From assembly GCF_001952935.1 (NCBI RefSeq), contig NZ_CP018319.1:248001-312000 (forward strand): DNA of 64,000 nucleotides, read 5' to 3'. Numbering within the stretch: position 1 is the stretch's first letter; the number at the start of each line of letters is the position of its first letter. Shown piece after piece: positions 1 to 10,268 of this stretch. The position numbers and the translations under genes were made by a program. The notes beneath the pieces were generated by a model that made no database searches, was not told the origin of the DNA, and saw nothing but the letters and a program-made list of their open reading frames with translations. The DNA is from Pseudomonas frederiksbergensis (GTDB lineage Bacteria; Pseudomonadota; Gammaproteobacteria; Pseudomonadales; Pseudomonadaceae).

Positions 1-156
1 CTGAGCTTGAACGTGGCTGGCCAGACCCTGCGTCTGCCGCTGCGCATCAACGAAGAGCTGGGTGCCGGTCTGGTCGCATTGCCGGCCGGTATCGCCGGCA
101 TTCCGCCAGCGATCTTTGGCAAATCCGTTGACGGTCTGCAGGAGGCAGCTCAATGA
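1..156 (+). CDS. nuoG: NADH-quinone oxidoreductase subunit G, C-terminal end (partial)
   Basis: An open frame runs from the window edge to TGA at 154-156 and gives the last 51 residues of a protein ending in LQEAAQ. It is called NuoG, the large iron-sulfur subunit of the complex I peripheral arm, mainly from context: nuoH follows with an ATGA overlap of 4 nt, as expected for the nuo operon. The fragment lies beyond the iron-sulfur domains, so no cofactor ligands can be seen. The identification is positional and depends on the complete operon that follows. Confidence 0.85.
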   Translation: MSLNVAGQTLRLPLRINEELGAGLVALPAGIAGIPPAIFGKSVDGLQEAAQ

Positions 157-1160
157 CCTGGTTCACGCCTGAAGTGATTGACGTGATCATCGCGGTCCTC
201 AAGGCCATCGTGATTCTGCTCGCCGTCGTGGTGTGCGGCGCGCTGTTGAGCTGGGTCGAGCGTCGTTTGCTCGCCCTCTGGCAGGACCGTTACGGTCCGA
301 ACCGCGTCGGCCCGTTCGGCGCGTTCCAGATCGCGGCCGACATGATCAAGATGTTCTTCAAGGAAGACTGGACCCCGCCGTTCGCCGACAAGGTGATCTT
401 CACCTTGGCGCCGGTCGTGGCCATGAGCGCCTTGCTGATTGCCTTCGCGATCATCCCGATCACCCCGACCTGGGGTGTGGCGGACATCAACATCGGCATC
501 CTGTTCTTCTTCGCCATGGCTGGTCTGTCGGTCTACGCGGTGCTGTTCGCCGGCTGGTCGAGCAACAACAAGTTCGCCCTGTTGGGCAGCTTGCGGGCCT
601 CGGCACAAACCGTGTCGTACGAAGTGTTCATGGGCCTGTCGCTGATGGGCATCGTGATCCAGGTCGGCTCGTTCAACATGCGCGACATCGTTGAATACCA
701 GGCGCAGAACATGTGGTTCATCATTCCGCAGATCTTCGGTTTCCTGACCTTCTTCATTGCCGGCGTCGCCGTGACTCACCGTCACCCGTTCGACCAGCCG
801 GAAGCGGAACAGGAACTGGCCGACGGTTACCACATTGAATACGCCGGCATGAAATGGGGCATGTTCTTCGTCGGTGAGTACATCGGCATCGTGCTGATTT
901 CGGCGCTGCTGGTGACCCTGTTCTTCGGTGGCTGGCACGGTCCGTTCGGCATTCTGCCGCAGATCCCGTTCATCTGGTTCGCACTGAAAACCGCGTTCTT
1001 CATCATGTTCTTCATCCTGCTGCGCGCTTCCATTCCGCGCCCACGGTATGACCAAGTGATGGATTTCAGCTGGAAGTTCTGCCTGCCGCTGACCCTCGTC
1101 AACATGCTGGTGACCGCTGCGATCGTGTTGCTCAACACGCCCGCTGTCGCGGCTCAGTGA
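153..1160 (+). CDS. nuoH: NADH-quinone oxidoreductase subunit H
   Basis: This 335-residue inner-membrane protein joins the membrane arm of complex I to the peripheral arm and forms part of the ubiquinone site. Eight or so hydrophobic helices are visible. The family signature around [19 protein letters not shown] (residues 37-55) is intact, as is the acidic loop [20 protein letters not shown] that lines the quinone channel. The length is normal for NuoH. The start overlaps the nuoG stop (ATGA) behind the Shine-Dalgarno-like GGAGGC, so translation is probably coupled. Confidence 0.97.
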   Translation: MTWFTPEVIDVIIAVLKAIVILLAVVVCGALLSWVERRLLALWQDRYGPNRVGPFGAFQIAADMIKMFFKEDWTPPFADKVIFTLAPVVAMSALLIAFAIIPITPTWGVADINIGILFFFAMAGLSVYAVLFAGWSSNNKFALLGSLRASAQTVSYEVFMGLSLMGIVIQVGSFNMRDIVEYQAQNMWFIIPQIFGFLTFFIAGVAVTHRHPFDQPEAEQELADGYHIEYAGMKWGMFFVGEYIGIVLISALLVTLFFGGWHGPFGILPQIPFIWFALKTAFFIMFFILLRASIPRPRYDQVMDFSWKFCLPLTLVNMLVTAAIVLLNTPAVAAQ

Positions 1161-1172
1161 GGATAGAGAATC

Positions 1173-1718
1173 ATGAAGTACATATTTGACATCGTGCATG
1201 GCTTCTTTACCCAGCTTCGCAGCCTGGTGATGATCTTCGGCCACGCCTTCCGCAAGCGCGACACGCTGCAATACCCGGAAGAGGCGGTGTACCTGCCGCC
1301 GCGCTTCCGTGGCCGCATCGTGCTGACCCGCGACCCCGACGGCGAAGAGCGTTGTGTAGCCTGCAACCTGTGCGCCGTGGCGTGCCCGGTTGGCTGCATC
1401 TCGCTGCAGAAAGCTGAAACCGATGACGGTCGCTGGTACCCGGAGTTTTTCCGTATCAACTTCTCGCGCTGCATTTTCTGCGGCCTCTGCGAGGAAGCCT
1501 GCCCGACCACCGCGATCCAGCTGACACCGGATTTCGAGATGGCCGAGTTCAAACGTCAGGACCTGGTGTACGAGAAAGAAGATCTGCTGATCTCCGGCCC
1601 CGGCAAAAACCCTGATTACAACTTCTATCGTGTTGCAGGTATGGCGATTGCCGGTAAGCCAAAAGGCTCCGCGCAAAATGAAGCCCAGCCGATCAACGTG
1701 AAGAGCTTGCTGCCTTAA
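1173..1718 (+). CDS. nuoI: NADH-quinone oxidoreductase subunit I, two [4Fe-4S] ferredoxin-type subunit
   Basis: This 181-residue protein carries clusters N6a and N6b, which pass electrons towards the quinone site. Two ferredoxin motifs are visible: [15 protein letters not shown] and [13 protein letters not shown], each with three close cysteines and a distal CP. The start ATG follows GAGGATAGAGAATC, 12 nt after nuoH. The C-terminal tail ([20 protein letters not shown]) is typical of gammaproteobacterial NuoI. It is part of the nuo operon. Confidence 0.97.
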   Translation: MKYIFDIVHGFFTQLRSLVMIFGHAFRKRDTLQYPEEAVYLPPRFRGRIVLTRDPDGEERCVACNLCAVACPVGCISLQKAETDDGRWYPEFFRINFSRCIFCGLCEEACPTTAIQLTPDFEMAEFKRQDLVYEKEDLLISGPGKNPDYNFYRVAGMAIAGKPKGSAQNEAQPINVKSLLP

Positions 1719-1727
1719 GGAAGAAAG

Positions 1728-2231
1728 ATGGAATTCGCTTTCTATTTCGCATCGGGTATCGCTGTTGTGTCCACGCTTCGCGTGATCACCAACACCAACC
1801 CCGTGCACGCCCTGCTCTACCTGATCATTTCGCTGATTGCCGTGGCGATGACGTTTTTCGCCCTCGGCGCACCGTTTGCCGGTGTGCTCGAAGTGATCGC
1901 CTACGCTGGCGCCATCATGGTGCTGTTCGTGTTCGTGGTGATGATGCTGAACCTGGGCCCGGCCTCGGTTCAGCAAGAGCGCGTCTGGCTCAAGCCCGGC
2001 ATCTGGCTCGGCCCGGTCGCGCTCGGCACCCTGCTGCTGGTTGAACTGCTGTACGTGCTGTTCAGCGACGCCAGCGGCCAGGCCATCGGCCACACCACCG
2101 TAGACGCCAAGGCCGTGGGCATCAGCCTGTTCGGTCCTTATCTGCTGGTGGTCGAACTCGCCTCGATGCTGCTGCTCGCCGCAGCCGTCACGGCGTTCCA
2201 CTTGGGCCGCAACGAAGCCAAGGAGCAATGA
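1728..2231 (+). CDS. nuoJ: NADH-quinone oxidoreductase subunit J
   Basis: This 167-residue membrane subunit of complex I has about five transmembrane helices. Helix 3 contains [20 protein letters not shown], the conserved segment whose pi-bulge is linked to proton coupling. The start follows AGGAAGAAAG, 9 nt after nuoI. The stop codon overlaps the first possible nuoK ATG. Confidence 0.95.
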   Translation: MEFAFYFASGIAVVSTLRVITNTNPVHALLYLIISLIAVAMTFFALGAPFAGVLEVIAYAGAIMVLFVFVVMMLNLGPASVQQERVWLKPGIWLGPVALGTLLLVELLYVLFSDASGQAIGHTTVDAKAVGISLFGPYLLVVELASMLLLAAAVTAFHLGRNEAKEQ

Positions 2232-2233
2232 CG

Positions 2234-2542
2234 ATGCCTGCTATCCCTATGGAGCATGGTCTGGCGGTCGCCGGCATCCTGTTCTGCCTCGGTCTGGTCG
2301 GCCTGATGGTCCGGCGCAACATTCTTTTCGTGCTGATGAGCCTGGAGGTCATGATGAATGCCTCCGCACTGGCCTTCATCGTTGCCGGTAGCCGCTGGGC
2401 GCAGCCGGATGGACAGATCATGTTCATCCTGGTGATCAGCCTGGCAGCCGCCGAGGCCAGTATTGGCCTGGCGATTCTGTTGCAGCTGTATCGCCGCTTC
2501 CACACTCTCGATATCGACGCTGCCAGCGAGATGCGCGGATGA
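2234..2542 (+). CDS. nuoK: NADH-quinone oxidoreductase subunit K
   Basis: This protein of about 102 residues with three helices is a MrpC-like subunit of the complex I membrane arm. The helix glutamates in [11 protein letters not shown] and [10 protein letters not shown] are conserved and are thought to lie on the proton path. ATGs occur at 2228 and 2234. The second is preferred because it lies 9 nt from AAGGAG (2220-2225) and gives the usual family length. The protein ends DAASEMRG and its stop overlaps the nuoL start by 4 nt. Confidence 0.93.
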   Translation: MPAIPMEHGLAVAGILFCLGLVGLMVRRNILFVLMSLEVMMNASALAFIVAGSRWAQPDGQIMFILVISLAAAEASIGLAILLQLYRRFHTLDIDAASEMRG

Positions 2543-4392
2543 ATCTTCTCTATCTGACTTTCGTATTCCCTCTCATAGGTTTCCTGCTGCTGGCGTTCTC
2601 ACGCGGCCGTTTTTCGGAAAACCTGTCGGCGCTGATCGGCGTCGGTTCCATCGGCTTGTCGGCCATCGTCACGGCTTATGTGATCTGGCAATTCAACGTC
2701 GCGCCACCTGAAGGCGGTCACTACACCATGGTGTTGTGGCAGTGGATGGCGGTGGAAGGCTTTACGCCTAACTTCGCGCTGTACCTGGATGGTCTGTCCC
2801 TGACCATGCTTGGTGTGGTGGTCGGCGTCGGCTTCCTGATCCACCTGTTCGCGTCCTGGTACATGCGCGGTGAAGCCGGTTACTCGCGCTTCTTCGCCTA
2901 CACCAACCTGTTTATCGCCAGCATGCTGTTCCTGGTCCTGGGCGATAACCTGTTGTTCCTGTACTTCGGCTGGGAAGGTGTGGGCCTGTGCTCGTATCTG
3001 TTGATCGGTTTCTACTACAGCAACCGCAACAACGGTAACGCGGCACTCAAAGCCTTCATCGTGACCCGGATCGGCGACGTGTTCATGGCCATCGGCCTGT
3101 TCATCCTGTTCGCGCAACTGGGCACGCTGAACATCCAGGAACTGCTGGTGCTGGCACCGCAGAAATTCCAGGCCGGCGACTTCTGGATGGTCATGGCGAC
3201 CCTGATGCTGCTGGGCGGCGCTGTCGGTAAATCGGCGCAACTGCCGCTGCAAACCTGGCTGGCGGACGCGATGGCCGGTCCTACTCCGGTTTCGGCACTG
3301 ATCCACGCCGCAACCATGGTGACCGCCGGTGTCTACCTGATCGCCCGTACTCACGGCCTGTTCACCCTGGCGCCGGAGATCCTGCACCTGGTTGGCGTTG
3401 TCGGCGGTGTGACCCTGGTACTCGCCGGTTTTGCCGCACTGGTCCAGACCGACATCAAACGTATCCTCGCCTACTCGACCATGAGCCAGATCGGCTACAT
3501 GTTCCTGGCATTGGGCGTTGGTGCCTGGGATGGCGCGATCTTCCACCTGATGACCCACGCCTTCTTCAAGGCACTGCTGTTCCTTGCGTCCGGTGCGGTG
3601 ATCGTTGCCTGCCACCACGAGCAGAACATCTTCAAGATGGGCGGCCTGTGGAAGAAACTGCCACTGGCCTACGCCAGCTTCATCGTCGGCGGCGCGGCTC
3701 TGGCGGCGTTGCCACTGGTGACCGCGGGCTTCTACTCCAAGGACGAAATCCTCTGGGAAGCGTTCGCCAGCGGCAACAACGGTCTGCTCTACGCAGGTCT
3801 GGTCGGCGCGTTCATGACCTCGCTGTACACCTTCCGCCTGATCTTCATCGCGTTCCACGGTGAATTGAAGACCGAAGCGCACGCCGGTCACGGCATCGCT
3901 CACTGGCTGCCGCTGTCGGTGCTGATCGTATTGTCGACCGCCATTGGCGCGATGATCGTTCCGCCGCTGCACGGTGTGCTGCCGCAAAGCGTCGGCCATG
4001 CCGGCGGCGATGCCAAGCACAGCCTGGAAATCGCCTCGGGTGCTATCGCCCTGGCCGGTATCCTGCTGGCCGCCTTGCTGTTCCTCGGCAAGCGTCGTTT
4101 CGTCACTGCTATCGCCAACAGCGGCATCGGCCGCTTCCTTTCGGCCTGGTGGTTCGCTGCCTGGGGCTTCGACTGGATCTACGACAAACTGTTCGTCAAG
4201 CCATACCTTGCGCTCAGCCACGCACTGCGCAGAGACCCGCTCGACCAGACCATCGGTCTGATCCCGCGTATGGCCAAAGGCGGTCACACCGCCCTGAGTC
4301 GTACCGAAACCGGTCAACTGCGTTGGTACGCGGCATCGATGGCAGCCGGCTCCGTGCTGGTCATCGGCGCCATCGTGCTGGTAGCGGTCTGA
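2539..4392 (+). CDS. nuoL: NADH-quinone oxidoreductase subunit L
   Basis: This 617-residue Mrp-antiporter-like proton-pumping subunit sits at the far end of the membrane arm. It has about 16 helices, including the long lateral helix expected near the C-terminus. Key residues are visible: the TM5 glutamate in [19 protein letters not shown], the TM7 lysine in [20 protein letters not shown], and the broken helix with [12 protein letters not shown]. The start overlaps the nuoK stop (ATGA), so the two are probably translationally coupled. The length is normal. Confidence 0.97.
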   Translation: MNLLYLTFVFPLIGFLLLAFSRGRFSENLSALIGVGSIGLSAIVTAYVIWQFNVAPPEGGHYTMVLWQWMAVEGFTPNFALYLDGLSLTMLGVVVGVGFLIHLFASWYMRGEAGYSRFFAYTNLFIASMLFLVLGDNLLFLYFGWEGVGLCSYLLIGFYYSNRNNGNAALKAFIVTRIGDVFMAIGLFILFAQLGTLNIQELLVLAPQKFQAGDFWMVMATLMLLGGAVGKSAQLPLQTWLADAMAGPTPVSALIHAATMVTAGVYLIARTHGLFTLAPEILHLVGVVGGVTLVLAGFAALVQTDIKRILAYSTMSQIGYMFLALGVGAWDGAIFHLMTHAFFKALLFLASGAVIVACHHEQNIFKMGGLWKKLPLAYASFIVGGAALAALPLVTAGFYSKDEILWEAFASGNNGLLYAGLVGAFMTSLYTFRLIFIAFHGELKTEAHAGHGIAHWLPLSVLIVLSTAIGAMIVPPLHGVLPQSVGHAGGDAKHSLEIASGAIALAGILLAALLFLGKRRFVTAIANSGIGRFLSAWWFAAWGFDWIYDKLFVKPYLALSHALRRDPLDQTIGLIPRMAKGGHTALSRTETGQLRWYAASMAAGSVLVIGAIVLVAV

Positions 4393-4432
4393 ATATGAAC
4401 CTTGCGAACTTGCGAAAGGAATTGAGCCCGTC

Positions 4433-5965
4433 ATGATTCTGCCTTGGCTAATCCTGATCCCCTTCATCGGCGGCCTGCTGTGCTGGATGGGTGAGCGCTT
4501 CGGCGCTACCCTCCCCCGCTGGATTGCGCTGTTGACCATGACCCTGGAACTCGCACTCGGCCTCTGGCTGTGGGCCCACGGTGATTATTCATTTGCTCCG
4601 GCGCCTGGCGCCGATCCGACCTGGGTGCTCGAGTTCAAGCACATCTGGATCGAGCGCTTCGGCATCAGCGTGCACCTGGCCCTCGACGGCCTGTCGCTGT
4701 TGATGATCCTGCTGACCGGCCTGCTGGGTATCCTCTCGGTACTTTGCTCGTGGAAAGAGATCCAGCGTCACGTTGGTTTCTTCCACTTGAACCTGATGTG
4801 GATCCTGGGCGGTGTCGTCGGCGTGTTCCTCGCCCTCGACCTGTTCATGTTCTTCTTCTTCTGGGAAATGATGCTGGTGCCGATGTACTTCCTCATCGCG
4901 CTCTGGGGTCACAGTTCTTCGGACGGCAAGAAAACCCGGATCTACGCGGCGACCAAGTTCTTCATCTTCACCCAGGCTTCCGGCCTGATCATGTTGGTGG
5001 CGATCCTGGGTCTGGTACTGGTCAACTTCGACGACACCGGCGTGATTACCTTCAACTACGCCGACCTGTTGAAAACCAAGATGTCGCTGACCACCGAGTA
5101 CATTCTGATGCTCGGCTTCTTCATCGCCTTCGCGGTGAAGCTGCCAGTGGTGCCGTTCCACTCATGGTTGCCTGACGCTCACGCCCAGGCGCCAACAGCG
5201 GGTTCGGTCGACCTGGCCGGTATCTTGCTGAAAACTGCTGCTTACGGTCTGCTGCGTTTCGCCCTGCCGCTGTTCCCGAATGCCTCGGCCGAGTTTGCGC
5301 CGATCGCCATGACCCTGGGTCTGATCGGGATCTTCTACGGTGCGTTCCTGGCCTTCGCCCAAACCGACATCAAGCGCCTGATCGCCTACTCCTCCGTTTC
5401 CCACATGGGCTTCGTGTTGATCGGCATCTACTCCGGCAGCCAACTGGCGCTGCAGGGCGCAGTGATGCAGATGCTGGCGCACGGTCTATCGGCGGCGGCA
5501 CTCTTTATCCTCAGTGGTCAACTGTACGAGCGCACTCACACCCGTGACATGCGTGAGATGGGCGGCCTGTGGTCAAAGATCGCTTACCTGCCGGCCATCA
5601 GCCTGTTCTTCGCAGCCGCGTCGCTGGGCTTGCCGGGTACCGGTAACTTTGTGGGTGAGTTCCTGATCCTGATCGGCACGTTCCCGGCCGCCCCATGGAT
5701 CACGATCATCGCGACGTCCGGCCTGGTGTTCGGTTCGGTCTACTCGCTGATCATGATCCACCGTGCCTACTTCGGCCCGTCCAAGTCGGACGCGGTGCTG
5801 CATGGCATGGATGGTCGCGAACTGATCATGGTGGTTGGGCTTGCGGCGCTGCTGATTTACATCGGCGTGTACCCGCAACCGTTCCTCGATACCTCTGCTG
5901 CGACGATGCATGGCGTGCAGCAATGGCTCGGTACCGCCTTCACTCAACTCGCTTCGGCCCGGTAA
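4433..5965 (+). CDS. nuoM: NADH-quinone oxidoreductase subunit M
   Basis: This 510-residue antiporter-like proton-pumping subunit of complex I has about 14 helices. The conserved glutamate occurs in [18 protein letters not shown], the lysine in [20 protein letters not shown], and a second lysine in [20 protein letters not shown]. The start is preceded by AAAGGAATTGAGCCCGTC. It begins 40 nt after nuoL, the largest gap between nuo genes in this window. Confidence 0.97.
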   Translation: MILPWLILIPFIGGLLCWMGERFGATLPRWIALLTMTLELALGLWLWAHGDYSFAPAPGADPTWVLEFKHIWIERFGISVHLALDGLSLLMILLTGLLGILSVLCSWKEIQRHVGFFHLNLMWILGGVVGVFLALDLFMFFFFWEMMLVPMYFLIALWGHSSSDGKKTRIYAATKFFIFTQASGLIMLVAILGLVLVNFDDTGVITFNYADLLKTKMSLTTEYILMLGFFIAFAVKLPVVPFHSWLPDAHAQAPTAGSVDLAGILLKTAAYGLLRFALPLFPNASAEFAPIAMTLGLIGIFYGAFLAFAQTDIKRLIAYSSVSHMGFVLIGIYSGSQLALQGAVMQMLAHGLSAAALFILSGQLYERTHTRDMREMGGLWSKIAYLPAISLFFAAASLGLPGTGNFVGEFLILIGTFPAAPWITIIATSGLVFGSVYSLIMIHRAYFGPSKSDAVLHGMDGRELIMVVGLAALLIYIGVYPQPFLDTSAATMHGVQQWLGTAFTQLASAR

Positions 5966-5972
5966 GAGCGCT

Positions 5973-7436
5973 ATGGAATTCACGACTCAACACTTTATCG
6001 CGCTTGCGCCGTTGTTGATCACCAGCGCCACGATCATCGTGGTGATGCTGGCGATCGCCTGGCGCCGCAACCACTCGCAGACCTTCCTGATTTCCGTGGC
6101 GGGCCTGAACCTGGCATTGCTGTCGATCCTGCCAGCCCTGAAAGTCGCGCCCCTGGCCGTGACGCCATTGCTGCAGATCGACACCTTCGCTTGTCTGTAC
6201 ATGGCGCTGATCCTGGTCGCCACCCTCGCTTGTGTGACCCTCGCCCACGCCTACCTCGGCGATGGCGGTTCGGGTTACCCGGGCAACCGTGAAGAACTTT
6301 ACCTGCTGATCCTGATGGCCGCCGCCGGTGGCCTGGTTCTGGTCAGCGCGCAGCACCTGGCCGGGTTGTTCATCGGTCTGGAACTGCTCTCGGTACCGGT
6401 CTACGGTCTGGTGGCGTATGCCTTCTTCAACAAGCGTTCGCTGGAAGCCGGTATCAAGTACATGGTGCTGTCGGCCGCCGGTTCCGCGTTCCTGTTGTTC
6501 GGTATGGCTCTGCTCTACGCCGACTCCGGCAGCCTGAGCTTCGTCGGCATCGGCCAGGCCCTCGCAGCCACCGGCCTGCCAAGCTCGCTGGCGCAACTGG
6601 GCCTGGGCATGATGCTGATCGGTCTGGCGTTCAAGCTGTCGCTGGTACCGTTCCACCTCTGGACCCCGGACGTTTACGAAGGTGCTCCGGCACCGGTGGC
6701 CGCGTTCCTGGCCACCGCTTCGAAAGTGGCTGTGTTTGCGGTAATGGTGCGTCTGTTCCAGATCTCGCCGGCTGCAAGCAGCGGTGTCCTGAGCGACGTG
6801 CTGACCATCATCGCCATCGCGTCGATCCTGTTCGGTAACCTGCTGGCACTGACCCAGAGCAACCTCAAGCGTCTGCTGGGTTACTCGTCCATCGCTCACT
6901 TCGGTTACCTGCTGATCGCCCTGGTGGCGAGCAAGGGTCTGGCCGTGGAAGCCATCGGCGTGTACCTGGTCACCTACGTGATCACCAGCCTCGGCGCGTT
7001 CGGCGTGATCACCCTGATGTCCTCGCCGTACAACGGCCGTGACGCGGATGCGCTGTACGAATACCGCGGCCTGTTCTGGCGCCGTCCGTACCTGACCGCC
7101 GTACTGACCGTGATGATGCTGTCCCTGGCCGGTATCCCGCTGACCGCGGGCTTCATCGGCAAGTTCTACATCATCGCTACCGGTGTCGAGTCGCACCAAT
7201 GGTGGCTGGTCGGTTCCCTGGTTCTGGGCAGCGCCATCGGCGTCTTCTACTACCTGCGCGTGATGGTCACCCTGTACCTGATCGAGCCGAACCTGCGTCG
7301 CCACGATGCACAACTGCATTGGGAACAACGTGCAGGCGGCGTGATGCTGCTGGCGATCGCCGCACTGGCGTTCTTCCTCGGTCTGTATCCGCAACCGTTG
7401 CTGGTGCTGGTTCAGCAGGCGGGGCTGGCGGGTTGA
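5973..7436 (+). CDS. nuoN: NADH-quinone oxidoreductase subunit N
   Basis: This 487-residue antiporter-like membrane subunit is the last gene of the operon. The conserved glutamate lies in [19 protein letters not shown], and the lysine motif is [20 protein letters not shown]. The chosen start (MEFTTQHF) lies 7 nt after the nuoM stop. An upstream ATG at 5910 in the same frame would overlap nuoM by 56 nt and add a tail unlike the family. A terminator follows 30 nt after the stop. Confidence 0.96.
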   Translation: MEFTTQHFIALAPLLITSATIIVVMLAIAWRRNHSQTFLISVAGLNLALLSILPALKVAPLAVTPLLQIDTFACLYMALILVATLACVTLAHAYLGDGGSGYPGNREELYLLILMAAAGGLVLVSAQHLAGLFIGLELLSVPVYGLVAYAFFNKRSLEAGIKYMVLSAAGSAFLLFGMALLYADSGSLSFVGIGQALAATGLPSSLAQLGLGMMLIGLAFKLSLVPFHLWTPDVYEGAPAPVAAFLATASKVAVFAVMVRLFQISPAASSGVLSDVLTIIAIASILFGNLLALTQSNLKRLLGYSSIAHFGYLLIALVASKGLAVEAIGVYLVTYVITSLGAFGVITLMSSPYNGRDADALYEYRGLFWRRPYLTAVLTVMMLSLAGIPLTAGFIGKFYIIATGVESHQWWLVGSLVLGSAIGVFYYLRVMVTLYLIEPNLRRHDAQLHWEQRAGGVMLLAIAALAFFLGLYPQPLLVLVQQAGLAG

Positions 7437-7465
7437 TCGCTTAAGCGACACTTGGTAGAAAACAG

Positions 7466-7495
7466 AAACGGCACCTTCGGGTGCCGTTTTTGCGT
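7466..7495 (+). terminator. Rho-independent terminator of the nuo operon
   Basis: The inverted repeat AAACGGCACC-TTCG-GGTGCCGTTT has a stable UUCG-type tetraloop and runs into a T-run. It begins 30 nt after the nuoN stop. Confidence 0.9.
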
Positions 7496-7643
7496 TTGTG
7501 GGATTTGTTACTGCTGCCCTGCCCTCCTTCTCTAATCCCAGAAAGCTCTCGCGGAATCGTCAGGTTCGTCCTACAGCCAGAATTGGGGTAGTGCCTCTAT
7601 CTTGAGTGCCTGCCGGACAGACAAACCGAAGCGAGGACGAGCA

Positions 7644-7793
7644 ATGAAACGCGACATCTTTTATGAACTGGTAGACGGATCTGACGCTTTGGCCACTGGA
7701 CGTCGGAACGAAGCTTCACCTGAGCGCTACGACATCAAACCGACCCTTTTGCCATTCGTCTGTGCTGAGCTCTTGCGCAATTTTGCAGCTCCA
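7644..7793 (+). pseudogene. N-terminal remnant of a HigA/NadS-type antitoxin gene
   Basis: From ATG 7644, behind GCGAGGACGAGCA, the frame reads MKRDIFYELVDGSDALA and, further on, RYDIKPTLLPFVCAELLRNF. This resembles the start of NadS/HigA-like helix-turn-helix antitoxins (MKRDxFxELxxGxxAL, then an LP segment before the HTH). The HTH part is missing. The frame stays open into the following Phd-type antitoxin, so a 144-residue fusion is formally possible. The family match is from memory of the motif only. Confidence 0.45.
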
Positions 7794-7820
7794 CAAAATT
7801 CTGGCTATATTTGTCCAGAA
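7783..7820 (+). promoter_or_regulatory. Promoter and overlapping operator of the phd/PIN toxin-antitoxin operon
   Basis: TTGCAG (7783-7788) and TATATT (7806-7811) are separated by 17 nt, a good sigma-70 match. The inverted repeat TTCTGG-N10-CCAGAA (7799-7820) covers the -10 box. This arrangement fits the autorepression usual for antitoxin/toxin complexes. The promoter lies 28 nt before the antitoxin start. Confidence 0.6.
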
Positions 7821-7838
7821 TATAGGGAGGGGCGAATC

Positions 7839-8078
7839 ATGATCATTGTTCCGTTAGCAGAAGCAAAAAACAATTTATCCAAACTCGTCGATGACGCAGC
7901 CGCCGGACAAGTCATCACGATCGCCAAACACGGCCGTCCCCTTGCCCGCCTGGTTCCAGTGGAAAGACCGCGCGGACAGCGAATTGGAGCGATGAAAGGC
8001 AAACTCATCCTTACCGACGGCTTCGACGCCGCTTTGCCAGACGACCTGCTGGATGCATTTGAAGGGCAGCAACCATGA
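7839..8078 (+). CDS. Type II toxin-antitoxin antitoxin, Phd/YefM family
   Basis: This 79-residue protein begins MIIVPLAEAKNNLSKLVDDA, the usual Phd/YefM N-terminal DNA-binding fold, followed by VITIAKHGRPLARLVPV. The C-terminal tail (GFDAALPDDLLDAFEG) would bind and neutralise the toxin. The start is set by AGGGAGGGG ending 6 nt upstream. The gene overlaps the downstream PIN-domain toxin by 4 nt, a standard antitoxin-first operon. It is expected to repress its own promoter with the toxin as co-repressor. Confidence 0.85.
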   Translation: MIIVPLAEAKNNLSKLVDDAAAGQVITIAKHGRPLARLVPVERPRGQRIGAMKGKLILTDGFDAALPDDLLDAFEGQQP

Positions 8079-8452
8079 GGGTGTTGCTCGATACCCATGT
8101 ACTGCTCTGGACACTCGCCGACGATCAGAAATTATCTGGCAAAGCCCGACAACTCATTAATAACGCCACTGAAGTTTATGTCAGCGCCGCGACCTTCTGG
8201 GAAATGGCTATCAAGGTCGGTCTAGGAAAGCTAAGCGTTGATCTGGAGGAAATCCGCCAATACTGCATCCAAAGCGGATTTATTGAACTACCTGTTTCAT
8301 CCGAACACGCCATTGCGGTGAAAGATCTGGAACCTCACCATCGTGATCCGTTCGACCGCCTCATCGTGGCCACTGCAATGACAGAACCGATGAAACTTCT
8401 TACTGCGGATCCAATGGTAGCCAAGTACACATCGTTGGCCATTTTGATTTGA
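8075..8452 (+). CDS. Type II toxin-antitoxin toxin, PIN-domain ribonuclease (VapC-like)
   Basis: This 125-residue PIN-domain protein probably acts as a Mg-dependent RNase that cuts tRNA or rRNA when the antitoxin is lost. The four acidic PIN residues are present: D6 in LLDTHVLLW, E43 in TFWEMAIK, D94 in HHRDPFDRLIVATA, and D112 in LTADPMV. It resembles the PIN subgroup paired with Phd-type rather than classical VapB antitoxins. The start ATG overlaps the antitoxin stop (ATGA). The target RNA cannot be read from sequence. Confidence 0.85.
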   Translation: MRVLLDTHVLLWTLADDQKLSGKARQLINNATEVYVSAATFWEMAIKVGLGKLSVDLEEIRQYCIQSGFIELPVSSEHAIAVKDLEPHHRDPFDRLIVATAMTEPMKLLTADPMVAKYTSLAILI

Positions 8453-8770
8453 GGCTGCTGGTCCCTAGGCAACGCAATAAAAAACGGGGCCTTCGGATTG
8501 TGTTGTTCCTTAACTGATTGCAAGGTTCAACTACCAAAAGCTGATGCTGATCACTGCTTCCGCAGAGATCGATCAGCTCGCAACCCTGACCTGAATGCTT
8601 AGGGCTTTTACTCCACCCACATAACGAAATTGTAATTCCCGCATCACCTTGGCGTTATCCGCAGCTTGCAACGATGTCACCCGGCGACCATGCCGGCGGG
8701 CCTTCTCCGCCGAACAATAAAAACCCACGCCGAAGCACGTTCCCGTTCTGCCGAACCCAAGGAGTGATTG
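8453..8770. other. Intergenic region upstream of the OprD-family porin
   Basis: This 318-nt gap has no credible gene. It contains a possible metal-regulator box at 8621-8636 (reported separately) and AAGGAG at 8759-8764 that serves the porin start. An AT-rich stretch with ACGGGGCCTTCGG near 8483 looks like half of a terminator, but the second arm does not match. Confidence 0.6.
8621..8636 (-). promoter_or_regulatory. Putative CzcR/CopR-type box upstream of the porin
   Basis: Read on the minus strand the site is ATTACAATTTCGTTAT. It matches 14 of 16 positions of the site upstream of czcC (ATTACAAATCCGTTAT) and resembles the site upstream of the PtrA-like gene. It lies about 135 nt before the porin start. 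That these are binding sites of the neighbouring CzcR is inference. Confidence 0.45.
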
Positions 8771-10096
8771 ATGGTTAACAATACAAAAATGTCGATGGCC
8801 GCTTTAGCGGTGGTGGTCGGCTCCGGACCGTCCATGGTGATGGCGGATGATAAAGCCGAAGGGTTTATCGAGGGCAGCAGCCTGACGGTGCTCAACCGTA
8901 ACTTCTACTTCAACCGTGATCACCGCAACGGCCAGTCCAGCCCCACCGGCAATGGTTATTCCGAAGCCTGGGCCCAAGCGGTGATCAGCAAGTTCGAATC
9001 CGGGTTTACCCAAGGCACCGTCGGCGTCGGTGTCGATGCGTTTGCGATGATCGGTTTGAGGCTCGACACCGGTGACGGGCGCAACGGTGGCCGTAGTTCG
9101 TTTGATGTGCTGCCAGTCAACAATGATGGCGAGGCGCGCAATGAGTACACGAAGATGGGTGGCGCCGCCAAAGTGCGAGCCTTCGATACGGTGGTCAAGG
9201 TCGGTGACGTGTTCCCGGCCAACCCGGTGGTGGCGGCCGGTGACTCGCGCTTGCTGCCGGAAAGCTTTCGCGGCGTGACGGCGACCAACACCAGCATCGA
9301 AGGCCTGTCGATTCAGGGCGGTCGGTTGCATGCGATGAGCCAACCCGTGTCCAGCGACATGCGCGAGAACTTCGCCACGTTTTATGCCGGCCCGGTCAAT
9401 TCGCCGTGGATCGCTTACGGCGGCGGCGACTATGTACTGAACAAGAACCTCAGTTTCAGCCTGTACTCCAGCCGCCTCAAGGATGCCTGGAATCAGTACT
9501 ACGCCGGCACTGCCTGGACCTATCCGCTATCGGATGACCTGTCGCTGTTTGGCGGCCTGAACTATTACAAGGCTGTCGACGAAGGCAAACAATTGCTCGG
9601 CAAGTTCGATAACAACATCTGGAGCGGCCGGGTCGGCGTGAAACTCGGCGCGCACTCCGTTGCGCTTTCGCACCAGCGCAACAACGGCAATGACGACTTC
9701 GATTACCTGCGTCAATCCGACTCGATCTTCCTCGACAACTCCATCCAGTACAGCGACTTCAACTCGCCCAAGGAACGTTCGTGGATGGTGCGCTACGACC
9801 TCGACATGACCACTTACGGTGTGCCGGGGCTATCGTTCATGACTCGTTACGCCCGAGGCACCGACGCCGATTACTCCAACGCCAACGCCGTGTACATGCG
9901 CCGCGATGCTGACGGCAATCCACTGACCGACCAGAAGCGCTGGGAGCGCGATGTCGAAGTCAAATACGTGGTGCAGAGCGGTTCGATGAAAGACCTGTCG
10001 CTGCGTTTGCGCCAGGCCACGACTCGCGCCACGGCGTTTGAATCGGATCTGGATGAAGTGCGGGTGATTGTCGAGTACCCGTTGGCGATTCTCTGA
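8771..10096 (+). CDS. OprD-family outer-membrane porin
   Basis: This 441-residue protein begins with a short signal peptide (to about residue 26, cleaved near MVMADD), followed by a beta-barrel rich in alternating aromatic and charged residues. The opening GFIEGSSLTVLNRNFYFNRDHR is the hallmark of the OprD/Occ family, which takes up basic amino acids, carboxylates or other small solutes. The length is normal. The ATG at 8771 is chosen because AAGGAG sits 6 nt upstream. Substrate specificity cannot be assigned. In P. aeruginosa the founding member OprD is down-regulated by CzcR/CopR, which makes the nearby czcRS genes and the upstream box relevant. Confidence 0.9.
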   Translation: MVNNTKMSMAALAVVVGSGPSMVMADDKAEGFIEGSSLTVLNRNFYFNRDHRNGQSSPTGNGYSEAWAQAVISKFESGFTQGTVGVGVDAFAMIGLRLDTGDGRNGGRSSFDVLPVNNDGEARNEYTKMGGAAKVRAFDTVVKVGDVFPANPVVAAGDSRLLPESFRGVTATNTSIEGLSIQGGRLHAMSQPVSSDMRENFATFYAGPVNSPWIAYGGGDYVLNKNLSFSLYSSRLKDAWNQYYAGTAWTYPLSDDLSLFGGLNYYKAVDEGKQLLGKFDNNIWSGRVGVKLGAHSVALSHQRNNGNDDFDYLRQSDSIFLDNSIQYSDFNSPKERSWMVRYDLDMTTYGVPGLSFMTRYARGTDADYSNANAVYMRRDADGNPLTDQKRWERDVEVKYVVQSGSMKDLSLRLRQATTRATAFESDLDEVRVIVEYPLAIL

Positions 10097-10160
10097 TTGA
10101 GCGGTTGATACACATTCACCTTTAGAAGCTCCTTGCTCCTTTGGTAAGAGGTGAATCTTT

Positions 10161-10186
10161 GGCGTCCTTCGGGGCGCCTTTTTTAT
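10161..10186 (+). terminator. Rho-independent terminator after the porin
   Basis: GGCGTCC-TTC-GGGGCGCC is followed by a run of six T. It lies about 65 nt beyond the porin stop. Confidence 0.85.
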
Positions 10187-10268
10187 GTGCGCCTGAATAA
10201 AACCCGAAGGAGCTGCCGAAGATTCGGCAGCGCCTTCGGAGAATCCGGTCCTGGCCATCAAGGCGGTG

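Noticed and set aside
150..2228. Long antisense open frame of 692 codons across nuoHIJ
   Set aside because: High-GC codon bias of the real genes creates it. It is rich in His, Gln, Arg and Asp with no recognisable domain and lies opposite well-identified genes.
8475..8520. Terminator after the PIN toxin
   Set aside because: ACGGGGCCTTCGG has no matching second arm and the following sequence is not T-rich.
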